This document shows, one piece after another, positions 1 to 7,171 of a DNA stretch of 64,000 nt. The position numbers and the translations under genes are program-made. The DNA is from Caldicellulosiruptor changbaiensis (GTDB lineage: Bacteria > Bacillota > Thermoanaerobacteria > Caldicellulosiruptorales > Caldicellulosiruptoraceae): positions 2,334,501 to 2,398,500 of the forward strand of contig NZ_CP034791.1 of assembly GCF_003999255.1 (NCBI RefSeq), written 5' to 3'. Each line of letters begins with the position of its first letter. Positions within the stretch are counted from its first letter, which is position 1. Under the pieces are notes generated by a model. It had not been told where the DNA came from and made no database searches. It was given only the letters and a program-made list of their open reading frames with translations.

Positions 1-515
1 AGGAAACAGATATCTATTTTTATGTTTTGATCGAGGCTCAATCAACAGTAGATGAAAGTATGCCAATAAGACTATTTGAATATATGAATTTAATATGGAA
101 AAGGCATATGGAAGAAAATAAGGAGGAACTTTTACCCCCGATAATTCCTATTGTGCTTTATAATGGTAAAAAGAACTGGAGTGTTCCTCGACATATAATA
201 AGAGGGTATGATATATTTAAGGATGATATATTCAACTACTGGTTAGTAGACGTAAATAAACTTGATGAAGAAAAACTCAAAGGCCGGTTAGACCTTTTGA
301 GCAGTATACTGTATTTAGAAAAGTCGAAGCGATATGCAGAAGAATTTGTGAAAAAGCTGAATGAAGTATCTGAATACATAAGGGGGCTACCTCAGGAGCA
401 GCTTAAGGTATTTTGTTCATGGCTGTTGAGAATTGTACGACCTCAGGTAATAGATCAAATGAAAAATATGATTGATGATCTTTTAAAAAAAAATAGAAGA
501 AGAGGGGGTGGATGA
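1..515 (+). CDS. Rpn-family PD-(D/E)XK nuclease / transposase-like protein, N-terminal part (5' end outside window, frameshifted 3' end)
   Basis: The reading frame is open to the left edge of the window (it reads E-T-D-I-Y-F-Y-V-L before the first TTG at 27), so the true start lies upstream. The segment V-L-I-E-A-Q-S-T-V-D-E-S-M carries the E-x-Q core of the Rpn nuclease family, followed by the usual I-P-I-V-L-Y-N-G segment. Rpn proteins are recA-independent recombination-promoting DNA endonucleases, often of variable copy number. The frame ends at 515 in an unnatural tail (N-R-R-R-G-G-G) just after a run of nine A at 485-493. Dropping one A continues the frame into the following ORF as D-L-L-K-K-I-E-E-E-G-V-D-D-V, so this and the next entry are one gene broken by a +1 shift. 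Family call from motif memory only. Confidence 0.75.
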   Translation, partial: ETDIYFYVLIEAQSTVDESMPIRLFEYMNLIWKRHMEENKEELLPPIIPIVLYNGKKNWSVPRHIIRGYDIFKDDIFNYWLVDVNKLDEEKLKGRLDLLSSILYLEKSKRYAEEFVKKLNEVSEYIRGLPQEQLKVFCSWLLRIVRPQVIDQMKNMIDDLLKKNRRRGGG

Positions 516-774
516 TGTGGGTGATTTTATATTCAATGTTCAACAACTGATTCAAGAATACTATAAACAAGCTGAAGAAAAAGGAAAAGAAAAAGGATAT
601 GAGGAAGGAATCGAAGAAGGAATAAAGCAGGGAATTGAAAAAGGTTCAAAAGAAACTCTTATGAACATAGTGAAAAATATGATACTTGCAGGAGCAGATG
701 ATAATTTTATAGCTAAGGTAACAGGATTAGAAATTGAACAAATAAAAAAAGTAAGGAGTAATCTCATGAATTGA
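508..774 (+). CDS. C-terminal part of the Rpn-like protein, possibly an internally started small protein
   Basis: This is the remainder of the Rpn gene in the next frame. It has the Glu/Lys/Gly-rich repeat region (E-K-G-K-E-K-G-Y-E-E-G-I-E-E-G-I) and the closing helical segment T-G-L-E-I-E-Q-I-K-K that Rpn proteins normally carry. It may also be made on its own: a purine-rich Shine-Dalgarno-like stretch (AGGGGGTGG, 503-511) sits five bases before an in-frame GTG at 517, giving about 85 residues. In E. coli, rpn genes are known to encode short C-terminal products from internal starts. Whether that happens here is inference. The hairpin at 858-897 is its likely terminator. Confidence 0.6.
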   Translation: MDDVGDFIFNVQQLIQEYYKQAEEKGKEKGYEEGIEEGIKQGIEKGSKETLMNIVKNMILAGADDNFIAKVTGLEIEQIKKVRSNLMN

Positions 775-857
775 GGATAACTTTTTGTTACTGTGTTCTA
801 ATATCATATCGAGCAAACAATGATGTTTTTTTATTCTTCATTAATAGACTTTAGAAT

Positions 858-897
858 AAAAGGAGCTATTCAGATTTGTTGCCGAATAGCTCCTTTT
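858..897 (+). terminator. Bidirectional-looking intrinsic terminator
   Basis: A 14-bp perfect stem (arms 858-871 and 884-897, sequence AAAAGGAGCTATTC on the left) with a 12-nt loop is followed by a T-rich stretch on the + strand. The A-run at its left edge gives a U-run on the other strand too. It lies between the convergent Rpn and alcohol dehydrogenase genes and can end both transcripts. Confidence 0.75.
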
Positions 898-943
898 GTA
901 TTTTTTGGATTCGATTTATAATTATTGTAAACATTTATTTAAT

Positions 944-2131
944 TTATTTATACGCCTTTCTCATAATTCCTACTGTCTCTTCAAAAGAAAGCTTATACGG
1001 GTCAACCTCAAAAAGTCCGCCCATTGTTTTTACTGCGTTGTCAGCAAGCTTTTCAATTTCATCCTCTTTAATTCCATAGTCAGACATCTTCAAATTCCCA
1101 ACACCGCACTCTTCCTGAAGCTTTTTCATTGCCTTGACAAATGCAAATGGTCTTTCATCCTCTGGCAAGCCGTCAACATCAATGCCCATTGCTCTTGCAA
1201 GCTGGATATACCTTTGAGGCACTTTTGATGCAAAGAATGTATGGTATGCTTCAGATAGCATTATAAGTCCTGCACCATGTGGCAAATCTGGATAAAATGC
1301 AGAGAGAGCATGTTCCATTGAATGCTCTGATGTACAGCTTGATAACGATTCAACAAACCCTGCCAATGTGTTTGCAAGTGCAACATATGTTCTTGCCTCT
1401 ATATTTGTCCCATCTTTTACGCAAAGCGGCAAGTACTTTGCTATAAGCCCAACGCTTTTGAGTGCAAACATATCACTTACTGGTGTTGCAATCTTTGCAA
1501 TATACCCTTCAACCGCATGGAAGAAAGCGTCAAACCCTTGGTATGCAGTAAGGTGCGGTGGCACACTTAACATAAGCTCTGGGTCAACCACAGAAAGCGT
1601 CGGAAATGTGTACTGATTGCCATAGCCTATTTTTTCGTTTGTTTCTTCATTTGTTATAACAGTCCAAGGGTCAGCCTCTGTTCCAGTTCCAGCTGTTGTT
1701 GTTATTGCCACAATAGGAAGTGCACCGTTTGTCGGTACTTTTCCTTTGCCTGTCCCACCGACAATATAGTCCCAGTAATCACCCTCGTGTTTTGCCATAA
1801 GAGCAATGCTTTTTGCAGAGTCGATGCTGCTTCCACCACCAAGACCAATCACAAAATCACAGCCTTCTTCTTTTGCTAATCTTGCCCCTTCCATAACATG
1901 TTTTTTGATAGGATTTGGCAAAATCTTGTCAAATACAACATAGTCTATTCCTTTTTCTTTTAAGATAGAAATTAACCTGTCCAAGTATCCATACTTTTTC
2001 ATAGAGGTACCTGCTGATATGACAATCAAAGCCTTTTTGCCAGGCAAATTCTCGTCTCTGAGCCTGTTTAAACTTCCTGGACCAAAGAGAATTTTTGTCG
2101 GCATAAAGTAGTTAAACACTAAATTTTCCAT
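944..2131 (-). CDS. Iron-containing alcohol dehydrogenase
   Basis: A 395-residue cytosolic NAD(P)-dependent dehydrogenase of the group III (Fe-ADH) family, interconverting alcohols and aldehydes or ketones. Visible motifs are the N-terminal F-M-P-T-K-I-L-F-G-P-G, the dinucleotide-binding loop G-G-G-S-S-I-D-S-A-K, and the metal-binding region with F-D-A-F-F-H-A-V-E-G-Y and H-G-A-G-L-I-M-L-S-E-A-Y-H. Length is normal for the family. The ATG at 2131 is chosen because GGAGGG lies about nine bases before it; a longer frame starting at 2161 would place that site inside the coding region. The gene is divergent from an HxlR regulator, with a cre-like palindrome over its -35 region, so it is probably under catabolite and aldehyde or redox control. 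The exact substrate (butanol, ethanol, 1,3-propanediol) cannot be told. Confidence 0.92.
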   Translation of the reverse strand: MENLVFNYFMPTKILFGPGSLNRLRDENLPGKKALIVISAGTSMKKYGYLDRLISILKEKGIDYVVFDKILPNPIKKHVMEGARLAKEEGCDFVIGLGGGSSIDSAKSIALMAKHEGDYWDYIVGGTGKGKVPTNGALPIVAITTTAGTGTEADPWTVITNEETNEKIGYGNQYTFPTLSVVDPELMLSVPPHLTAYQGFDAFFHAVEGYIAKIATPVSDMFALKSVGLIAKYLPLCVKDGTNIEARTYVALANTLAGFVESLSSCTSEHSMEHALSAFYPDLPHGAGLIMLSEAYHTFFASKVPQRYIQLARAMGIDVDGLPEDERPFAFVKAMKKLQEECGVGNLKMSDYGIKEDEIEKLADNAVKTMGGLFEVDPYKLSFEETVGIMRKAYK

Positions 2132-2276
2132 GGTTTTTATCCCTCCAAAATATAATTTCAAAACTCAGAGCCAAAATTCCTTTTAAGTTTAGTATAATAT
2201 TCTTGTCAACGTTTACAAGAGTGCACTTTTTGGATATAAAGTATCATAGATGATACTAAAGGAAGGTGTTTTTGAT
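2132..2276. promoter_or_regulatory. Divergent promoter region with cre-like palindrome and second operator
   Basis: Leftward (dehydrogenase): -35 TTGTAA at 2213-2218 and -10 TATACT at 2191-2196, spacing 16. Rightward (hxlR): -35 TTTACA at 2212-2217 and -10 TATAAA at 2235-2240, spacing 17. A near-perfect palindrome at 2202-2219 covers both -35 boxes; its minus-strand 15-mer TTGTAAACGTTGACA (2204-2218) fits the Bacillus cre consensus WTGNAANCGNWNNCW at every position. A second palindrome, GTATCAT-AG-ATGATAC (2241-2256), sits directly after the hxlR -10 and is the best candidate for the regulator's own operator. Confidence 0.7.
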
Positions 2277-2669
2277 ATGGCTCAAAAGCAGAAAGTCAAA
2301 GAAGCAACATGCGAAATAGAAGTAGCATTTGAAGTAATAGGTGGAAAATGGAAACCACTTATTTTGTGGTATTTAGGTGAATATGGAACACTTAGATTTG
2401 CTCAGCTGCAACACTTAATTCCTGATATTACTCACAGAATTTTAACAAAACAGCTTCGTGAGCTTGAGGAGTATGGACTTGTTGAGAGAAAGGTCTATCC
2501 TGAAGTACCTATTAAGGTTGAGTATACAATAACCGAAAAAGGAAAAGAAGTACTACCTATCTTAGATATAATGTGCGACTGGGCTGATAAGTACAACTAT
2601 TTTGGATATAAACTAAAGTACTGTCTTTGCAATGAAGATTCCTGTGAGATTGCTCAGGATGATTCCTGA
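2277..2669 (+). CDS. HxlR-family winged-helix transcriptional regulator
   Basis: A 130-residue DNA-binding protein with the HxlR signature near the N-terminus (C-E-I-E-V-A-F-E-V-I-G-G-K-W-K-P-L-I-L-W-Y-L) and the helix segment H-R-I-L-T-K-Q-L-R-E-L-E. The conserved early Cys is the redox- or electrophile-sensing residue in relatives such as YodB and HypR. The C-terminus has further Cys residues (Y-C-L-C-N-E-D-S-C) that could add a second thiol pair. Start at 2277 follows AAGGAAGGTG with about eight bases between. It is divergent from the Fe-dependent alcohol dehydrogenase, which it probably controls together with itself; the ligand is inferred to be an aldehyde or thiol-reactive compound. Confidence 0.9.
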   Translation: MAQKQKVKEATCEIEVAFEVIGGKWKPLILWYLGEYGTLRFAQLQHLIPDITHRILTKQLRELEEYGLVERKVYPEVPIKVEYTITEKGKEVLPILDIMCDWADKYNYFGYKLKYCLCNEDSCEIAQDDS

Positions 2670-2724
2670 ACACAGAGAAAAGCCGCTGGCAAAATTTTAA
2701 AATTAAAAAGGGGGATATTTACAA

Positions 2725-3081
2725 ATGTACCTTTTTGTCTATGGCAGCCTTCTTTCTCATAACAGCCACAACTATTTGCTCAAAGGCTGTAAATTTATAG
2801 GAAAAGCCATTTTAGAAGGCTTTGGGCTTTACAAGGTAAGCTGGTACCCAGCGATAGTACCAAAAGAAAACTCAAAGGTGCTTGGTGAGGTTTACCAAAT
2901 TGATCCAAGCACCTTAAAGAAAATAGATGAATTTGAGGATGAGGGTGAGCTTTACAAAAGAAAAGAGGTTGAGGTTATATTAAATGACAACAGGAAAATT
3001 AAAGCATGGGCGTATATTTATCTTTGTGATGTTGATGAGAATAACTACATACCATTTGAAAGTCAACCGTGGAATGGATAA
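2725..3081 (+). CDS. Gamma-glutamylcyclotransferase-like (AIG2/GGCT fold) protein
   Basis: A 118-residue protein starting M-Y-L-F-V-Y-G-S-L, the glycine-rich Y-G-S-L substrate-binding signature of the GGCT/AIG2 superfamily, with an acidic stretch D-E-F-E-D-E-G-E-L-Y-K-R that holds the usual catalytic Glu, and a closing A-W-A-Y-I-Y segment. These enzymes release 5-oxoproline from gamma-glutamyl amines or peptides, but the substrate of this bacterial subgroup is unknown. An AAGGGGGA site lies about 11 bases before the ATG. It follows the hxlR gene by 55 bases and may be cotranscribed with it. Family call is good; function is loose. Confidence 0.85.
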   Translation: MYLFVYGSLLSHNSHNYLLKGCKFIGKAILEGFGLYKVSWYPAIVPKENSKVLGEVYQIDPSTLKKIDEFEDEGELYKRKEVEVILNDNRKIKAWAYIYLCDVDENNYIPFESQPWNG

Positions 3082-3088
3082 AAAATAA

Positions 3089-3187
3089 AAGTAAACACTA
3101 ATTTCTAGGACCTGAGGTGACTAAAAGTATCCACCTGAATGTACTTTAATCTTTACTAATTGTAAATAAAAAATAAAGTGTTTACTT
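3089..3187. repeat. 99-bp element bounded by 11-bp inverted repeats
   Basis: AAGTAAACACT at 3089-3099 is exactly inverted at 3177-3187. Between them is a small AGGTG/CACCT hairpin and no reading frame. It could be a MITE-like remnant or a structured 3' end of the cyclotransferase transcript; no target-site duplication was seen. Confidence 0.35.
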
Positions 3188-3234
3188 CCAAATGACTGGT
3201 AAAAAAAGAATTAAACTTTTTTAACTTTTATCAT

Positions 3235-4479
3235 CTAAGGCCGCTTATTAGTTTTCCAACGTTTAATTATTTCAGCAGTCACAATACCTGTTTCTGTTAA
3301 TTCCCCTTGTTCGTTTAGCAAATTTTCCAATGTTCCTACAAAAAGTCCATCACATCCCAAATCCCAAGCCATTTGAGCTTGTTGGAGCTGTTGTTCAGGA
3401 TTTGGATTTATTAACCATTCTCCAATTACCTGAAGTCCAAGCTTTTGAAGCTGCTGAATTTCTTCTTTAGTTTGCCATCCAGGAACAATAGAAGTTTGAA
3501 CAATATCCGCTCGACCAATATTTCTTAAACAACTCATATAAAATACAGGATAACGAGCAGTATAAGGACGTTCTGAATCTCTGATAAAATGCGCTAACCA
3601 ATACCACATAGAAGGATTGAAATTTTTTGAAACTTCATCACTCAAAATTATACTCATATCCAACAAAGTACCCCTATAAAATTCAACAAAAGTTTTACAA
3701 TTCAGAGTATCTTCCCAGTAAGGAGGTGGAAAAACTTCATTAAAACTTTTATAATTAGTTCCCCATGCATAATTGAGCTTTTCAATATCTGAATAATGGG
3801 ATTGTATATATTGTTGATATGCTCCAATAGCATAAGGATCAAAACCCCAAAAGGCATCCCACGGATAAGAAAGTATTCCCTCCATTCCCACTCCAATATC
3901 TACTCCATTAACATACTTTAGCAAATCCCTTTCTCTCAAATGTTTGAATAGAGCATTTATGCCCTTTTTTAGTTCTTCTCTAACTACTGGATGCCAGGGC
4001 GAACCTCCCCATCGTCCCCAAATTTGGTTTATTTTGTCATCTGCAGTTTTAGGAATTGCCTCTGGATACTTTTCCCAAAACCAATCTGGAATGCCATGAG
4101 AATAAAATGATATTATTACTTTTATGCCTGCTTTATGTAGAAGTGGTAAATACTTGTCAATAATCTCAAAATTGTAATTACCGTTTTCGTCTGGCCATGG
4201 TATAAAAGGTAAACGATGAGCGTCTATACCTATCTTTGCAGCTGTCCATACACGCTTTGGATTCCCTATTCCGCCCCACGATACAAATCTAATATTTTTT
4301 ATCCATCCATCCTTTCTGTAAAAATATATTGTATTGTGTTTTATCCCAGATTGCCCTATTACATTATAACTAAAATAATTAAACCAATCAGTTAACACAG
4401 ATATGATAACTAAGAGTACTATCATTACTCTGGTAATATTATATCTTGCAACTAAACAAAATTTCTTTTCCTTTCCCAT
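3235..4479 (-). CDS. Membrane-anchored GH42-like glycoside hydrolase
   Basis: A 414-residue protein. Residues about 16-32 form a single membrane segment or uncleaved signal anchor, so the catalytic part lies outside the cell. The rest looks like the TIM-barrel domain of GH42 beta-galactosidases: the segment around residue 200 (V-G-M-E-G-I-L-S-Y-P) with Glu200 as candidate acid/base, then Y-I-Q-S-H-Y-S-D-I-E-K-L-N-Y-A-W-G-T (typical of GH42), and a later G-E-W-L-I-N-P with a candidate nucleophile Glu. It is shorter than true GH42 enzymes (about 650-700 residues), with no C-terminal trimerisation domains. The usual Asn before the acid/base is a Met here, so activity is uncertain. AAGGGGAG precedes the ATG by seven bases. 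It stands alone near a decayed glycosyltransferase. Confidence 0.6.
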   Translation of the reverse strand: MGKEKKFCLVARYNITRVMIVLLVIISVLTDWFNYFSYNVIGQSGIKHNTIYFYRKDGWIKNIRFVSWGGIGNPKRVWTAAKIGIDAHRLPFIPWPDENGNYNFEIIDKYLPLLHKAGIKVIISFYSHGIPDWFWEKYPEAIPKTADDKINQIWGRWGGSPWHPVVREELKKGINALFKHLRERDLLKYVNGVDIGVGMEGILSYPWDAFWGFDPYAIGAYQQYIQSHYSDIEKLNYAWGTNYKSFNEVFPPPYWEDTLNCKTFVEFYRGTLLDMSIILSDEVSKNFNPSMWYWLAHFIRDSERPYTARYPVFYMSCLRNIGRADIVQTSIVPGWQTKEEIQQLQKLGLQVIGEWLINPNPEQQLQQAQMAWDLGCDGLFVGTLENLLNEQGELTETGIVTAEIIKRWKTNKRP

Positions 4480-4759
4480 CCTGCTTCTCCCCTTTTATGT
4501 ACTTTTTAATGTTATCTCAATCTCGCAATCCATATTTTTCAATTTCCTTACTCTTTCGGTATATCTTGTATCAAGATTTTTCCTTTTTATTATTTTTGAA
4601 ACTTGCAACTGTTTTATTCGTTTTAGTTAAACTTGATAAATGAATTTCCAATTATAAAAAGCTTTGTAAAATAATTTTGTTGCGAAATAAGCAAAAAAGA
4701 TAATTGTTTTATTTTTTATCACAAGTAATTTGTGTTAACAGTTGGAAAATAACCAAAAA

Positions 4760-4947
4760 TTAGTATCGCAATTTAAATTTAAGTTTAAAAATAAGCCGCA
4801 AACTTTGAATAATTGTTCCTATGACTTTCATTTTACTTATTCCTTTTTTAAGGTCATATCTGAGAATTATTGGAACTTCATCAAATTTAGCACCAATTTT
4901 ATGTAATTTAATCAAGTTGTTGAATAAATAATTATACCATTAATGTT
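4760..4947 (-). pseudogene. Remnant of a family 2 glycosyltransferase (C-terminal fragment)
   Basis: On the minus strand a stop-free stretch ending at a TAA (4760-4762) reads W-Y-N-Y-L-F-N-N-L-I-K-L-H, then K-I-G-A-K-F-D-E-V-P-I-I-L-R-Y-D-L, then K-K-G-I-S-K-M-K-V. This matches the C-terminal region of dolichol-phosphate-mannose-synthase-like GT2 enzymes (the E-V-P-I-x-L-R-Y-D segment). No start or catalytic region remains; upstream the frame is closed by a stop and then meets the insertion sequence at about 5000. The rest of 4480-5001 holds nothing else recognisable. Read directly by translation; family assignment is from memory. Confidence 0.5.
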
Positions 4948-5001
4948 ATTATATAGAACTATAAATTACTCCACGTGTATTTAAAAGAAAATTTACAGTT
5001 T

Positions 5002-5906
5002 TCAATTTTTTTGAATATAGACCTCTATCAAATAAGTAATCATAATCCAGTCTACATGCTTCTTATATGTTCTAAAACCTCTTAGCCTTACTTGTTCTAA
5101 ATTGTACTCTCCTTTTAACTTTCCAAATAATCTTTCAATTTTTGTCCTTTGCTTATATAGCCTTTGTCCTTCCTCACTTCTTAAAAATTCCATATTTTTT
5201 ACCCTCAAAATATTTTTTACATTACTAAAATCCTTACTATTTCTCTTATTTACCGCCGCTACAAACTTTACCTCAAGTCTATCTGCCACCTCAAACAACT
5301 TCGCACAATCATAACCTGCATCTGCCAATATTACCTCAAGCCAAATATCTTAGCTTCATACAAAAGTTCTACTACTTTACTGTCATGGATATTTGCACGT
5401 GTCAACCACCATACCATAGGTATAACCTCATCTTCAACTGTTGCTAACACATGTAATTTATACCCATTGTAAAAACCTAAACTAACACATACTCCTACTT
5501 CTGCCTCTTTGTCATCCCTCGAGCTTCTCAAAGGTGTAGAATCTATAGCACAAACTTTTGTCTGCGGATCTATTTCTCTCACTAAAATTCTTGCTATTCC
5601 TTCTATATATTCTTCTTCAATTACTTTTGCCCATTTCGAAAAATATGAATGATCAGGGCTCTTCTCTATCCCTATAGCCTTTTTAAATTCTTCATCTTCA
5701 TTTATCTTGTATTCTAATTCCCTGAAGCTGTTTATCTTGCTTTTGACTTTGTAAACAAAACAAGCTATTATATGGCTTAGCTTAAATTTCTCCGGTCTTC
5801 CTCTCCTGCTGCTTTTTATCTTTAATCCCAAGGCTTTTATTACTTTCTCAATTGTCATAAGTATCTTTAAAAATTTTTGTTTTTGTGTTTTAATAAAATT
5901 AGACAT
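5002..5906 (-). pseudogene. IS5/IS4-type DDE transposase, split by a single-base frameshift
   Basis: Two adjacent frames make one DDE transposase of about 300 residues. The first (to 5331) has R-R-G-R-P-E-K-F, a helical N-terminal DNA-binding part and C-A-I-D-S-T-P-L (first catalytic Asp). The second has A-D-A-G-Y-D (second Asp) and K-I-E-R-L-F-G-K-L-K (catalytic Glu). The break is at about 5335: the first frame reads F-G-L-R-stop, and adding one G at the G-A-G-G would give F-G-L-E-V-I-L-A-D-A-G-Y-D. No slippery heptamer precedes it, so this looks like a deletion (or sequencing error) rather than programmed frameshifting. The ATG at 5906 is chosen: AAGGAGG lies six bases before it, whereas the ATG at 5912 touches that site. 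Confidence 0.8.
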
Positions 5907-5907
5907 T

Positions 5908-5972
5908 GCCATCCTCCTTAGTTAGGTGTTTTTAGTCTTCTCTTGCTATAATTTTACCTTAAGGAGGATGGC
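5908..5972 (-). promoter_or_regulatory. Fold-back hairpin masking the transposase ribosome-binding site
   Basis: On the minus strand the arm GCCATCCTCCTTA (5972-5960) pairs perfectly with TAAGGAGGATGGC (5920-5908), which contains the Shine-Dalgarno AAGGAGG and abuts the ATG. Transcripts that enter from outside would fold this 13-bp stem and hide the start site. Known insertion sequences (IS10, IS50) use this arrangement to avoid expression from neighbouring promoters; its role here is inference. Confidence 0.6.
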
Positions 5973-6243
5973 TTTTTATATATATCTATTTATTGTCTTT
6001 TCTGTTAATCTGTTTTATTCAACAAGCTAATTTTTTCAATATATTCTGAAAAAAATCGACATAATTTTGAATCTTTAGCATATATCTTATATCAATTACA
6101 TTTGCTCTTAAAATAACTTTCAATATCAAATTTTGACAACTTAAATGCAACACTAATTGTATTTCTTTTTGAAAACAACCGAAAACTGATTTTTTACTAA
6201 TATCATCCATAAATAGTTACAATTATCTGATTTAAACTTAATT

Positions 6244-7005
6244 TCATACATCTAAAACTTCCTTGTAATATTTCACCCTTTTTATTACCTTCCTGTGTAA
6301 AAGATAAATAAAAGCAATTAGAAATAACACTATAGAAATCAATTGACTGGGAGAAAAATAACTAGTAATCAAGACACCTCTGTTGTCCCCTCGTGCAAAT
6401 TCAATAAAAAATCTAAAAATGGGATATGACAGAAAATAGAGCAAAACTCTATTAGATTTGACTTTGTATTTCATTATTAAAAAAAGGACAAAAAGAAATA
6501 TTGCTTCCACTTCTCTAGTTGGGAATCTTTTGATTTCAAAAATATTGAACAGTTTCCAATCTACTATTTTACCATAACAACAGCCTGCAAACATACATCC
6601 AATTCTACCAAATGAATGAAATATTAATAAAGAAGGTATGACACTATTGTAAATCTCTGCGGATTTTTTTACTTTAAACAATTTTAACAATATGTAAGAA
6701 ATAACAAAAAAACCTATAACACCAAAGTAAAAAGTGAAGCCTGCTTTCTGAAATCTTTCAGATAATGGAAGTTTCAATATGCCCGGTTTAATAAACCAAT
6801 TTCCTATGTTGGCAAGTATTAATCCACAAAGTGTAGAAAATATGTAAATAGATAGTAAAAATGTCTGCATATTAGGACTAATCTTTTTTTCTCTAAGTTC
6901 TTTAATAAATAAATAAACTCCTATTGTAAAACCAATTCCGCCCAATATATTATAAAACGGAATATTAGAATCAATATTTATTGATTTATGCAACTCAACT
7001 TCCAT
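6244..7005 (-). CDS. Prolipoprotein diacylglyceryl transferase (Lgt) family membrane protein
   Basis: A 253-residue polytopic membrane protein with the Lgt signature H-S-F-G-R-I-G-C-M-F-A-G-C-C-Y-G, the following P-T-R-E-V-E-A segment (P-T-Q-x-x-E in true Lgt), the R-F-F-I-E-F-A-R-G-D-N-R-G segment with its conserved Arg and Glu, and a final S-P-S-Q-L-I-S-I. Lgt moves diacylglyceryl from phosphatidylglycerol to the lipobox Cys of prolipoproteins. Start at 7005 is chosen for a GAAGGTGA site four to five bases upstream. The sequence is divergent and the gene stands alone, so it may be a second, specialised Lgt paralogue rather than the housekeeping enzyme. Confidence 0.75.
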   Translation of the reverse strand: MEVELHKSINIDSNIPFYNILGGIGFTIGVYLFIKELREKKISPNMQTFLLSIYIFSTLCGLILANIGNWFIKPGILKLPLSERFQKAGFTFYFGVIGFFVISYILLKLFKVKKSAEIYNSVIPSLLIFHSFGRIGCMFAGCCYGKIVDWKLFNIFEIKRFPTREVEAIFLFVLFLIMKYKVKSNRVLLYFLSYPIFRFFIEFARGDNRGVLITSYFSPSQLISIVLFLIAFIYLLHRKVIKRVKYYKEVLDV

Positions 7006-7085
7006 TTTTTCACCTTCACTTACTGTACTAGTGAAGTTCAATTTCAGTTATTATTGCTCAACATGTTTAATTTATTTTTCAATTG

Positions 7086-7115
7086 GGAACTACCTGGAAT
7101 ATTCCAAGTAGCTCC
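7086..7115. terminator. Palindromic hairpin between lgt-like and small membrane-protein genes
   Basis: A 30-bp near-perfect palindrome (left half GGAACTACCTGGAAT) followed by CTTTT on the + strand. It lies after the stop of the small membrane-protein gene at 7172, transcribed leftwards. The T-run is better on the + strand, so it may be bidirectional. Confidence 0.5.
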
Positions 7116-7171
7116 TTTTAATCCTATTTAGCATTAGTGTAGATGATTTTTGTTTTAAAACTTGTTATATC

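Larger units (their letters stand above)
5002..5975 (-). mobile_element. IS5-like insertion sequence with broken transposase; ends not determined
   Basis: The transposase gene and its leader form an insertion sequence of roughly 1 kb. Terminal inverted repeats could not be identified with confidence on either side, so the limits given are those of the coding region plus the leader hairpin. The leader carries a 13-bp perfect inverted repeat (5908-5920 against 5960-5972) that covers the transposase ribosome site. The neighbouring glycosyltransferase remnant suggests the element landed in, or next to, a gene that has since decayed. Confidence 0.65.

Noticed and set aside
876-1228. Two + strand frames over the alcohol dehydrogenase 3' end
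   Set aside because: They are shadows of the dehydrogenase on the other strand, with no ribosome site.
5325-5340. Programmed -1 frameshift in the transposase
   Set aside because: No slippery heptamer or downstream structure is visible; a single-base loss explains it better.
6019-6210. 63-residue frame after the insertion sequence
   Set aside because: No ribosome site, no recognisable sequence and very AT-rich; probably chance.
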